Origin: Bacteroidales bacterium
GTDB taxonomy: Bacteria; Bacteroidota; Bacteroidia; Bacteroidales; UBA932
Length of the DNA stretch: 42,466 nucleotides
Assembly: GCA_024398105.1 (NCBI GenBank)
Contig: JAKSJP010000021.1
Coordinates: 1-42,466, forward strand
Direction: 5' to 3'
Every line of letters begins with the position of its first letter. Position 1 is the stretch's first letter. Position numbers and translations under genes: made by a program. This document shows, piece after piece, positions 6,739-13,900 of this stretch. The notes beneath the pieces are model-generated. The model did not search any database and was not told the DNA's origin. It worked only from the letters and a program-made list of their open reading frames with translations.

Positions 6739-8582
6739 TTTACAATCCTGTAGGTGGTCGCTGCGCCGTTCTTGTCATACACTGTTTCGTTGACAGCCCA
6801 TATGAGCTCGTCGCCTCTCTTGTCCCATACTGCCGGGTAGACGATGTCACCCTCCGGGAGCTGGAGAAATCCACCTTCTGTGTTGAAAAGTACCTCGCGT
6901 TTTCCGTCGCTGCTCTTGAAGCTTGCGCCTGCAGGTCTCTTGGTACTCTTGACCATATTCTTTCCGTAGTCTTCAGGAACCTGGCTCCACTGACCCTGGT
7001 TGAACTGGTATACCTTTCCGTCCTTCTCCTTGAATATGTTCTTTCCTGCAAGGACTTCGTCAAGACTTTCTGCGACATAGAACTCAGGCCACCATGCCAC
7101 TTCTCCCTCCTGAAGCTTTACCTCGCGTACGACTTCCTCTGAATACATGACCGGATAGTTGCAAGGGAAACTGTTGTATGCCTCTGCTAGGATGTCTCCG
7201 GCAATGATGACGAGGTTGAGAGGAGTCCTCCAGAGAGCACACTCAGGGATTACGCCGTCCTCGACTGCCTGACGCTGGATCTTGATCACGTCGCCCATAC
7301 TGTTCTTGACGCCATCATAGCGCTTCTGGACATCCGCAGCCCATACCTTTGCGGCTCTTTCGCGGTAGGTCCTGATAAGCTCGAGCGCCTGGAGGTAGAG
7401 AGGGTTGTACTTGTCAGCCTCTGCGGTGGCATAGATCTGTGCCTTGATTGCCTCGATCTTCTTGCGGTCGGAATCCGAGAACCTGGCATCTGCGTCGCTC
7501 CATGTCTGCTTTGGCCATGCGGCGATGATGTCATCATTGTACTTTCTCATCTTCTGCATCTTCTCAATCATTGGGGAGAATGACTTCTCGAGGCTGGCCA
7601 TGTTCTGCGCAACCTGAAGTGCTGATCCTGCACCAGGGACAGCGTTCATGCTAGCCTGCATGAGCTCCTTCTGGAGAGTGCTCTGGAAGGCCTTCGCGTC
7701 CTTCTGGGTGGCTGTGTCGAGTGTTTTTATATGAGCTTCTGCCTTCTTCTCGAGAGCTCTGGTGGCCGCCTCGTTGTTGCTCTTCATGCTTTCCCTTGTA
7801 GCAGCGATATATTCATCGGCACTTATGCCGTGGTACTTCCTGAGTTCGGCATCATGCTTCCTGAACACTGCTGCAGAAGCGGATGCTGCCATCTCCATGA
7901 AATCGTTCTCGTTCATGCCTTCGGCCTTCTTGGCCTGTGATTCGAGCTGGGCAAGGTCGACACCTCCAAGTATCTTTGCGCGCATGCGGTCCTCGAGAGC
8001 CTCCTGCTGTGCAGGGGTGAGGGTACCGTCGTTCATAGCCTTCATCTCGTCTGCGGTGATTCCGAAAGCGTCCATGAGTTCCTTCTCGGCCTCTGCACGC
8101 CACTTTTCAGTGAATTCGTCCTCGCAGGTGGTGTCGGCGTTGAGTTCCTCTGCCCTGAGTGTGACAGCCTTGATGGCCTTATAGTAAGCGATCTCGTCTT
8201 CTTCCACAGGGTTTGCGAGCTTTGACGCAGAAGGAACTGCAGGGAACTCGCCCATGAGAGGGATAGGGAACTGCGCACTGCTTGGAGTCACGACTCCGTC
8301 CCATCCGAATGAGCTGCTTCTCTTAGGCTGGAGGACCTCCCTGCTGTCTGATATAGGGAACTCACTTGAACTGTCTTCCTCCATCGACTTCATGTCTATT
8401 CCGGTCTTCTCCGCAATCTTTCCGCTGGCCTTGTCATTAATTTTCTCGGAGACTTTTTCGGATACGGCATTGTTGATTGCATTTGTGGCCTTCTCCTTAA
8501 GTTTGTTCAAAAGAGCCTGCGCGTTTGCTGCAGGAGCTGCTGCGAGCATCAGGGATGCAGCGATGACAAAAAACTTCTTCAT
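6720..8582 (-). CDS. Exported 620-residue protein of unknown function
   Basis: I do not recognise a named domain. The protein has a clear signal peptide (MKKFFVIAASLMLAAAPAAN, cleaved near AQA). An amphipathic helical stretch follows (LLNKLKEKATNAINNAVSEK and on to about residue 60) that closely resembles the start of the mature OmpA-like protein encoded just upstream. Residues 130-430 are rich in Glu, Lys and Ala and are predicted helical. The last 150 residues are richer in Trp, Tyr and beta-prone sequence, with a GKVYQFNQGQWSQVPEDYGK stretch. It lies 13 bases after the OmpA-like gene and overlaps the lysozyme-like gene, so the three products probably act together in the cell envelope. Confidence 0.7.
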   Translation of the reverse strand: MKKFFVIAASLMLAAAPAANAQALLNKLKEKATNAINNAVSEKVSEKINDKASGKIAEKTGIDMKSMEEDSSSEFPISDSREVLQPKRSSSFGWDGVVTPSSAQFPIPLMGEFPAVPSASKLANPVEEDEIAYYKAIKAVTLRAEELNADTTCEDEFTEKWRAEAEKELMDAFGITADEMKAMNDGTLTPAQQEALEDRMRAKILGGVDLAQLESQAKKAEGMNENDFMEMAASASAAVFRKHDAELRKYHGISADEYIAATRESMKSNNEAATRALEKKAEAHIKTLDTATQKDAKAFQSTLQKELMQASMNAVPGAGSALQVAQNMASLEKSFSPMIEKMQKMRKYNDDIIAAWPKQTWSDADARFSDSDRKKIEAIKAQIYATAEADKYNPLYLQALELIRTYRERAAKVWAADVQKRYDGVKNSMGDVIKIQRQAVEDGVIPECALWRTPLNLVIIAGDILAEAYNSFPCNYPVMYSEEVVREVKLQEGEVAWWPEFYVAESLDEVLAGKNIFKEKDGKVYQFNQGQWSQVPEDYGKNMVKSTKRPAGASFKSSDGKREVLFNTEGGFLQLPEGDIVYPAVWDKRGDELIWAVNETVYDKNGAATTYRIVKCTYKL

Positions 8583-8595
8583 AATAAATCTATGG

Positions 8596-9990
8596 CTATT
8601 TCTTTATGAATTCGACTCTGCGGTTCTTTGCCTGACCTTCCTTCGTGCCGTTGTCGGCGATAGGTTCATGGCTGCCCTTTCCTACGGCGCGGAGGTTCCA
8701 CTCGTCAACACCGAGCTTCACGAGAGCAGCGACGACTGCCTCGGCACGCTGCTGAGAGAGCGGGTCGTTCACCTTGTCTGAACCCTGGTTGTCGCAGTGG
8801 CCCTGTACCTCGAAGCGTACGCTCTTGTTCTTGAGCATATAGTCAGCCACCTTCTGGATTTCCTCCATTGACTCTGGAAGGAGAGTGGCCTTGCCGGTCT
8901 CGAAGTTGATGTTGTTGGTCACGAACTTACCGGTTTCTTCCATTGCCTTTGCAACTGCATCGGTAGTGTTCTGGTCATAGAGCGCTACAGCACCCTGAGC
9001 AATGCGGAAGTTCTTGAACTGGGTACCCTTCTTGTTCTGTATACCATTGCCCAGATAGCGCGAAATAGACCAAAGGGTCATACAGTTAGCAGGTTTAGCG
9101 TTAGGAATGTTTGCAATGCGATAATCATTAACATAAACCTTCAGTGCACGCTTATTGAAAGAGAGAGCAAAATGATTCCATGCGTTTTTCTTCAGATTGA
9201 ATGAAGCATCAACTTCACCATTATTATCAGTCATAGCATTCTTGAAGAAAATGCGTGAAGTGCCTTGGAACTTAGGATCGTCTTTGCAAGAAAGACTAAC
9301 ACAGAATGCTTCTTCGCCCCCCTTATCTCCAGTACGACCATAAACCTTGATATCATTGGAGTCATCCTGCTTTGCATATACATACCAGTCGAATTCGATG
9401 GTATATTCTTCTGGCAGATAGTTGTAGATGTTCTTCATCAATGGTTGTATCTGACTATCCACATACTCGTCCTGGGTGGTAGCTGGTGGCAGGCTGATAA
9501 CGGTCTCGCCACCGAGCTTGCTCACTTCGCAGTTACCCTCTATCAGATTCCACTTGCTCGGGAATTCGCCGACCTGCTCGCCGGTAACGTTGTCTTCGAA
9601 CAGTGTCACAGCACCAGGTACGAAATCGCTCTTTGCCTGCTCGCCGGCAGCCTCTGCAGGGTTGCTTGCCACAGCCGGAGCGTCTGTGCCAGGCTTCTTG
9701 GCTCCACAGTCTTCGCAGAAAGCACCTGTATTTCCGGTCTTGCCGCACTCAGGGCATATCCATGCCTGTGCTGCAGGAGCGGTCTCGGTTGCAGTAACTT
9801 CTCCGCTTTCCTTCTTCCTGCCGGCCTTGTCGACCTTATTGTTGATAGCGTTCTCGATCTTGTTGCCTACGGCATTCTCAGCCGCGTTCTTTGCCCTCTC
9901 GGCAAGGCGTCCGAGTACATTCTGGGCATCCGCATTGCCGCATGCGAGTACCGCAAGGACAACCACTGAAAAGATTCTTCTGTTTTTCAT
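8596..9990 (-). CDS. OmpA-family protein with N-terminal zinc ribbon and middle ConA-like domain
   Basis: A 464-residue exported protein. Signal peptide at 1-23. Residues 24-57 form an amphipathic helix (NVLGRLAERAKNAAENAVGN and on) shared with the next protein. A zinc ribbon at 78-100 has C79, C82, C92 and C95. Residues about 130-340 form a beta-rich region resembling a laminin-G/ConA-like fold (EYTIEFDWYVYA, WNHFALSFNKRALKVYVNDY). An OmpA/MotB peptidoglycan-binding domain covers about 355-464, with NINFETGKATLLPESMEEI, GHCDNQGS and SQQRAEAVVAAL. The middle section (about 9000-9470) is much more A+T-rich than the two ends. A cytoplasm-like zinc ribbon in an exported protein is odd. It is the second gene of a four-gene operon behind a small HTH protein. 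Confidence 0.8.
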   Translation of the reverse strand: MKNRRIFSVVVLAVLACGNADAQNVLGRLAERAKNAAENAVGNKIENAINNKVDKAGRKKESGEVTATETAPAAQAWICPECGKTGNTGAFCEDCGAKKPGTDAPAVASNPAEAAGEQAKSDFVPGAVTLFEDNVTGEQVGEFPSKWNLIEGNCEVSKLGGETVISLPPATTQDEYVDSQIQPLMKNIYNYLPEEYTIEFDWYVYAKQDDSNDIKVYGRTGDKGGEEAFCVSLSCKDDPKFQGTSRIFFKNAMTDNNGEVDASFNLKKNAWNHFALSFNKRALKVYVNDYRIANIPNAKPANCMTLWSISRYLGNGIQNKKGTQFKNFRIAQGAVALYDQNTTDAVAKAMEETGKFVTNNINFETGKATLLPESMEEIQKVADYMLKNKSVRFEVQGHCDNQGSDKVNDPLSQQRAEAVVAALVKLGVDEWNLRAVGKGSHEPIADNGTKEGQAKNRRVEFIKK

Positions 9991-10001
9991 ATTACTATTC
10001 T

Positions 10002-10196
10002 TTATATAATTCCATCATCCTTGAGCCTGGCGATGAGCTCTGCAAAGTTTCTTGCATCCGCCTTCCTGAGCATCCTCTTGCGATACCATTTGATTGTCTC
10101 GGGACTCAGGAACATGGCCTCGGCTATCTCCTGCGCCGTCATGCCTTCAGCAGCATGACGTGCAATGATTATTTCTTTTTCACTAAGCTCCTGCAT
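10002..10196 (-). CDS. Solitary LuxR-type HTH protein (64 residues)
   Basis: The whole protein is one GerE/LuxR helix-turn-helix: LSEKEIIIARHAAEGMTAQE, then IAEAMFLSPETIKWYRKRML. It has no receiver or sensor domain. It is the first gene of the minus-strand operon (gap of 11 bases to the OmpA-like gene). Its recognition helix (LSPETIKWYRKRM) is nearly the same as that of the divergent TPR-LuxR protein (LSPETIKWYKKKL). It may regulate its own operon or compete with the larger protein for the same site; this is inference. Upstream lies a 6-bp inverted repeat at 10243-10258. Confidence 0.8.
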   Translation of the reverse strand: MQELSEKEIIIARHAAEGMTAQEIAEAMFLSPETIKWYRKRMLRKADARNFAELIARLKDDGII

Positions 10197-10242
10197 CGCC
10201 TGATTTTTTTTACAAAAGTCTTTATTTTACTCATCTTATACA

Positions 10243-10258
10243 CCACCCGTTTGGGTGG
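10243..10258. promoter_or_regulatory. Inverted repeat in the divergent LuxR intergenic region
   Basis: CCACCC-GTTT-GGGTGG is a perfect 6-bp stem with a 4-base spacer. It lies in the 122-base gap between the small HTH gene and the TPR-LuxR gene. It could be a shared operator for the two HTH proteins or a hairpin in the leader of the minus-strand operon. Confidence 0.4.
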
Positions 10259-10306
10259 AAATGGCAGCTAAATGTGCTTTTTACATACCTTAAATAACAA
10301 TATTCT

Positions 10307-10314
10307 TATATTTG
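10307..10314 (+). promoter_or_regulatory. Candidate -7 element of the TPR-LuxR gene
   Basis: TATATTTG matches TAnnTTTG exactly and ends only 4 bases before the ATG at 10319. Transcription would begin at or next to the start codon, giving a leaderless or nearly leaderless message. No clear -33 box is seen. Confidence 0.5.
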
Positions 10315-10318
10315 CCAC

Positions 10319-11563
10319 ATGAAAAAGATGTTACTGATACTGTTGTCCGTCTTGTGTTTCTTCTGCAAAGCAGAAGCTGAATACATGGACCATCGCGGAC
10401 ATAATGTCGATTCCCTCGAGACCGTGATGGCGGGGGTGACCGCCCGTGAGGTGGAAGAAGCGGATGACGAACGTCTCAGGCACATAGTCTCAGACCTCCA
10501 GGGACTGATGTACGGATTCAACCAGACCAACGGCGTGAAGAGCGAGTACTATGCGCGCATGATGCTGCGCATCGCGAGGCGCAAGGGGTGGCAGTCATCG
10601 ATTCAGGATGCAGCCAAGAACATCGGCCAGCATTTCTGGGCAAAGGAACAGTACGACAGCGCAGCCCATTATTACAGGGTGGCAATGGAGGCCGTCGCGA
10701 AGATGCCTCTTGTGGAGAATCCGGACAGTACCGGGAAGCAGTATTCCCAGGAAGATATCGATAACTCCCTTTCCCAGATGTACGGAACACTGGGCAACCT
10801 CTACAGCATGATGGACTCCATCTCCACGGCAATGAACTATTATGAGAAGGCCGGGGAACTCTTCAAGAAATACGACTGGTACAACAGCTGTTCCGTGCTG
10901 TACTACAACATGGGCGAGACCATGCGCGTGGACGGCCAGCTCCGCCCGGCAGAGAAATACTATCTCGAGAGCCTTGACTATTCACTCTTTGCAAAGGATT
11001 CCCTTGCGATAGCGACAGCTTACAAGGGGCTTGGAAGCCTGTACCTTGATATGCACAAGACTTCGAAGGCCATGCGTTACCTAAATGACGCCAATCTCTA
11101 TTTCGCGGACCACGAGGATGAGGAACTCCAGTACAGAATGGAAAGCCTGGACTACACGAGCCAGGTCCTTGCCCTCCAGAAGAAGAGGATGGGTATGATC
11201 ATGGTACTTCTTGCGCTGTCCCTTGCCCTGATGGCAGTTTCATTCCTGGTGGTCCGCAGTCTCAGGAAGACACGTCAGACCCTGGCCATGACCGCCCGGG
11301 AGAAAGAGGAGATCACGGAAGTCCTGGAGGATACGGTCCAGGCCATATCACCGTCGACCCGGTCGGACAATGTCACCCTCAAGCCTCGCGAGCGTGAGGT
11401 CCTCGACCTTGTCGCAAAAGGCTATACCAATGCCCAGATCGCCGATGCCATGTGCCTCAGCCCGGAGACTATCAAGTGGTACAAGAAAAAGCTGTTCGCC
11501 ATGTTCGAGGTGGCAAACTCAGCCGAGCTGGTAAAGATGGCGACGGACAGGAAACTGCTGTGA
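10319..11563 (+). CDS. TPR-transmembrane-LuxR HTH regulator
   Basis: A 414-residue one-component regulator. Signal or first hydrophobic segment at 1-20. Tetratricopeptide-like repeats cover about 90-285 (for example QYDSAAHYYRVAMEA, ISTAMNYYEKAGELFKKY, GQLRPAEKYYLESLDYS, YKGLGSLYLDMHKTSKAMRY). A single membrane helix lies at about 291-313, then a short coiled coil. A C-terminal LuxR HTH occupies about 350-414 (LKPREREVLDLVAKGYTNAQ, then IADAMCLSPETIKWYKKKLF). The repeats would be outside the inner membrane and the HTH inside, so it may sense a periplasmic signal and bind DNA from the membrane. This architecture is known in Bacteroidota. It is divergent from the operon led by the small HTH protein, a likely target. 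Confidence 0.85.
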   Translation: MKKMLLILLSVLCFFCKAEAEYMDHRGHNVDSLETVMAGVTAREVEEADDERLRHIVSDLQGLMYGFNQTNGVKSEYYARMMLRIARRKGWQSSIQDAAKNIGQHFWAKEQYDSAAHYYRVAMEAVAKMPLVENPDSTGKQYSQEDIDNSLSQMYGTLGNLYSMMDSISTAMNYYEKAGELFKKYDWYNSCSVLYYNMGETMRVDGQLRPAEKYYLESLDYSLFAKDSLAIATAYKGLGSLYLDMHKTSKAMRYLNDANLYFADHEDEELQYRMESLDYTSQVLALQKKRMGMIMVLLALSLALMAVSFLVVRSLRKTRQTLAMTAREKEEITEVLEDTVQAISPSTRSDNVTLKPREREVLDLVAKGYTNAQIADAMCLSPETIKWYKKKLFAMFEVANSAELVKMATDRKLL

Positions 11564-11591
11564 TTGGACCGGCCGGCCTATCGTACGGGGA

Positions 11592-12287
11592 TTATCGGTT
11601 CAGGAATTCAACGACCTGTCTTGCGAATTCCTTCATTCCGGCGATTGACGGGTGGCTGCCCTGCTTGTCGATGTCGTGGAGGTCGAGGCATTCGATATGG
11701 TATTTCCTGCAGATGGTATGGACGGACTCGTTGATGTCGTCTCTGAGCTCAGAATTCAGGATGAAGACTATTCGTGCCTGAGGGTATAGAGTCTTGAGCT
11801 CGCTGCACATCTTTGCCATGCCTGGACGGAAGGTATAGAGGTCCTCATTCGTCCATTTCTTCCACTTGTATTCGCCGACAGGTGCGCCGCTCCACGAATC
11901 GTTGGTGCCACCGCAGACAAGGATGACGTCAGGATGTCCAAGGTCGCCGGCTCTTCCGATGAAGGACCTGTCTGAATAGTCAGAGGACTCGCCCGGCCTC
12001 TTATATCCGCTGTAGCAGATGGTGGCGCCTGAGAAAGAATTGTTCTTCTCCAGCTTGTATCCCATCTGTTCGGTGACCTGGTACCACCAGGTCTGGCTTA
12101 CGAGTGTGACGTCGTTGTTAGGCTTGCTGACGGTGCTGTTCTCAGGAAAATACCAGATCTTGTTCCATGATGGCTCCATCATGCCCTCGAATGTGCTGTA
12201 TGAGTCACCGAGGATAGAGACCTTGAGCTGTGCCTGTGCGCTCAATGTGAGGACGGCGAAAATGGTGATGGCAAGTATCTTTTTCAT
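11592..12287 (-). CDS. Secreted SGNH/GDSL-family hydrolase
   Basis: A 231-residue exported enzyme from the start at 12287 (MKKILAITIFAVLTLSAQAQ signal peptide). An ATG 33 bases upstream is in frame but would spoil the signal peptide. Block I is SILGDSYSTFEG with the nucleophile serine at residue 29. Block III is CGGTNDSW, giving the oxyanion Asn. Block V is DIDKQGSHPS with the catalytic Asp and His. SGNH enzymes act on esters, often acetyl groups on polysaccharides. The GH10 xylanase gene upstream suggests xylan acetyl esterase activity, which is inference. A terminator lies between the two genes, so the pair may not be one operon. Confidence 0.82.
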   Translation of the reverse strand: MKKILAITIFAVLTLSAQAQLKVSILGDSYSTFEGMMEPSWNKIWYFPENSTVSKPNNDVTLVSQTWWYQVTEQMGYKLEKNNSFSGATICYSGYKRPGESSDYSDRSFIGRAGDLGHPDVILVCGGTNDSWSGAPVGEYKWKKWTNEDLYTFRPGMAKMCSELKTLYPQARIVFILNSELRDDINESVHTICRKYHIECLDLHDIDKQGSHPSIAGMKEFARQVVEFLNR

Positions 12288-12308
12288 TGATTGGAATTTG
12301 GGTTTCTG

Positions 12309-12316
12309 CGAAGATA
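12309..12316 (-). promoter_or_regulatory. Candidate -7 element of the SGNH hydrolase gene
   Basis: The minus strand reads TATCTTCG, one base off TAnnTTTG, about 22 bases before the ATG at 12287. It follows the xylanase terminator and so gives the SGNH gene its own promoter. Confidence 0.35.
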
Positions 12317-12329
12317 GCAAAAATCCCTA

Positions 12330-12366
12330 AACAAAAAGGAGGATGCCCCGGTCGGACATCCTCCTT
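12330..12366 (-). terminator. Intrinsic terminator of the GH10 xylanase gene
   Basis: On the minus strand AAGGAGGATG pairs with CATCCTCCTT (10-bp perfect stem, 11-base loop) followed by TTTGTTT. It stands 20 bases after the xylanase stop. Confidence 0.8.
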
Positions 12367-12385
12367 CGTATCATAAAAGTATCGA

Positions 12386-13639
12386 CTACTTCTTGTTGAA
12401 ATCACGTACTGTGTAGTAAACAGCCTTGCGCTGGTTGTCCTTGTCGAAAAGGAGAGGGAAGTTGTTAGCGCCGAGCCATGAAACTGAGTCGTTGACGTTC
12501 CAGAAAGTAACGCAAGAGATGTTGTTCTTGTACTTGCGGAGGATCTCGAAGAGGTCAGCGTACTTCTGCTGCTGCTTAGCCTGGATCTCCTCTGTGTAGA
12601 CCTGGCCTTCGCCACGGCTGAACTGGAGCTGTCCGCCTGCTTCCTCGTTGATACGGATGTCGAACTCAGTGATCTGGAGGTCGTCTACGAGCTCAAGATA
12701 CATCTTGATAGCTGTCTCGAAGTCCTCGAGGGTAGGGTTGTCGTAGATGTTGTAGTGGCCCTGCATACCGATACCGGTGATAGGAGCGCCCTCAGACTGG
12801 AGCTTCTTGACCATGTTGTAGATGTAGGTTCTCTTTGAAGGAGTCCATGCGCTGTAGTCGTTGTAGAAGAGACCTGCGTTAGGATCTGCCTCGTGAGCCC
12901 AGATGAATGCGTTCTTGATGAACTCGTCGCCGCAGAGCTGGTAAGCCTGTGACTTGCGGAATGAATCCTCGTAAGATGCCTCAGGGTTGTTAGCGTCGCT
13001 CATAGCCTCGTTTACTACATCCCAGCAGTAGATGACGTCCTTGTAGCGGTTTACTACAGTGTGGATGTGAGATCTGAGTGAATCGTAGAACTCCTGCTTT
13101 GAAGCAGCAACATACTTAGGAACCATGACGGTCTCCATAGCTGGCATAGCTGGTCTCTGACCAGGCTGCATCTGAGGAGCCTGTCCTGGCTGTCCCTGTG
13201 GACGTGGACGACGGCCGAATACTCTCTGCTCTACGAATACGGTGTCACCCTTCTCGTCAAGCTCGACGATAGGATTGCCGTTTGCGTCATGAGCCTGGAA
13301 CATCCATGTTGCGAACTGGCTGTGCCATACGAGGTTGTGACCACGCATCTTGATGCCGTTAGCACGGCAGAAATCAGCGATCTTGTCAGCCTCCTCGAAG
13401 TTCCATACGCCTGGAGCTGGGTGAAGCTCACCTGGCTTCATGCAGTTCTCAGCGGTGACGCTGTTGAACTCCTTGACGATCATTGCAGCGATGGTTGAAT
13501 CACTGACGTTGCGACCAGTGACAGCAACACCCATCTTGAAATAGTTCTTGTAAGCGTCCTTGAGACCTGGGTCCTTAGGGCCGCATGCGCTCATCAGCAC
13601 TGCAGATGCGATGAGAACGATAGTACTAAGCTTTTTCAT
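12386..13639 (-). CDS. GH10 endo-1,4-beta-xylanase lipoprotein
   Basis: A 417-residue lipoprotein starting at 13639: MKKLSTIVLIASAVLMSAC, lipid cysteine 19. An ATG 63 bases upstream lies before the promoter box and is rejected. The GH10 barrel shows FNSVTAENCMKPGELHP, RGHNLVWHSQ, the acid/base glutamate in WDVVNEAM (E211) and the nucleophile in LQITEFDIRI (E325). It would cut the xylan backbone at the cell surface. Residues about 118-175 are an insertion between barrel strands, rich in Pro, Gln and Met (GQPGQAPQMQPGQRPAM), not seen in minimal GH10 enzymes. A strong promoter (13672-13703) and a terminator make it a single-gene unit. Confidence 0.93.
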   Translation of the reverse strand: MKKLSTIVLIASAVLMSACGPKDPGLKDAYKNYFKMGVAVTGRNVSDSTIAAMIVKEFNSVTAENCMKPGELHPAPGVWNFEEADKIADFCRANGIKMRGHNLVWHSQFATWMFQAHDANGNPIVELDEKGDTVFVEQRVFGRRPRPQGQPGQAPQMQPGQRPAMPAMETVMVPKYVAASKQEFYDSLRSHIHTVVNRYKDVIYCWDVVNEAMSDANNPEASYEDSFRKSQAYQLCGDEFIKNAFIWAHEADPNAGLFYNDYSAWTPSKRTYIYNMVKKLQSEGAPITGIGMQGHYNIYDNPTLEDFETAIKMYLELVDDLQITEFDIRINEEAGGQLQFSRGEGQVYTEEIQAKQQQKYADLFEILRKYKNNISCVTFWNVNDSVSWLGANNFPLLFDKDNQRKAVYYTVRDFNKK

Positions 13640-13671
13640 GAAAAAGTGAATTTGTTTTGTGATTAAGGTAG

Positions 13672-13703
13672 CAAATTTAAACATTAAATACACAAAAATC
13701 AAA
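13672..13703 (-). promoter_or_regulatory. Promoter of the GH10 xylanase gene
   Basis: The minus strand has TTTG (13703-13700), then 20 bases, then TAAATTTG (13679-13672). This is the full -33/-7 Bacteroides arrangement. The expected start of transcription lies about 29 bases before the ATG. Confidence 0.7.
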
Positions 13704-13749
13704 GCAGTAGAGCCCTAGATTGAAATATTTGCTATATTTATATATGCTT

Positions 13750-13851
13750 ATGAAGATTGACGGACCGGACGCAATGGTAGAAGTCGTCAGAAGGGTGGGG
13801 TTGATCCCGTTCTTCAGGAATCCTGTGCCCGGCTGGTCCATAAGGTTCTGA
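13750..13851 (+). pseudogene. 33-residue open frame, possible N-terminal gene remnant
   Basis: An ATG frame reading MKIDGPDAMVEVVRRVGLIP, then FFRNPVPGWSIRF and a stop. It resembles the first 30 residues of a Bacteroidales family annotated as AlkZ-related or winged-helix proteins, where a similar start is followed by a charged EEH segment. Here it ends at once with TGA and the rest is missing. I recall the family from memory only, so this is tentative. It could also be a small real protein. An alternative in-frame ATG is at 13744. Confidence 0.35.
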
Positions 13852-13862
13852 AGAAAATGATT

Positions 13863-13870
13863 TAAGTTTG
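13863..13870 (+). promoter_or_regulatory. Candidate -7 element of the aldo/keto reductase operon
   Basis: TAAGTTTG matches TAnnTTTG and lies 30 bases before the ATG at 13901. No clear TTTG -33 box is present. Confidence 0.45.
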
Positions 13871-13900
13871 TATCTGTGAAAACAACTGATTGTCATTGAG

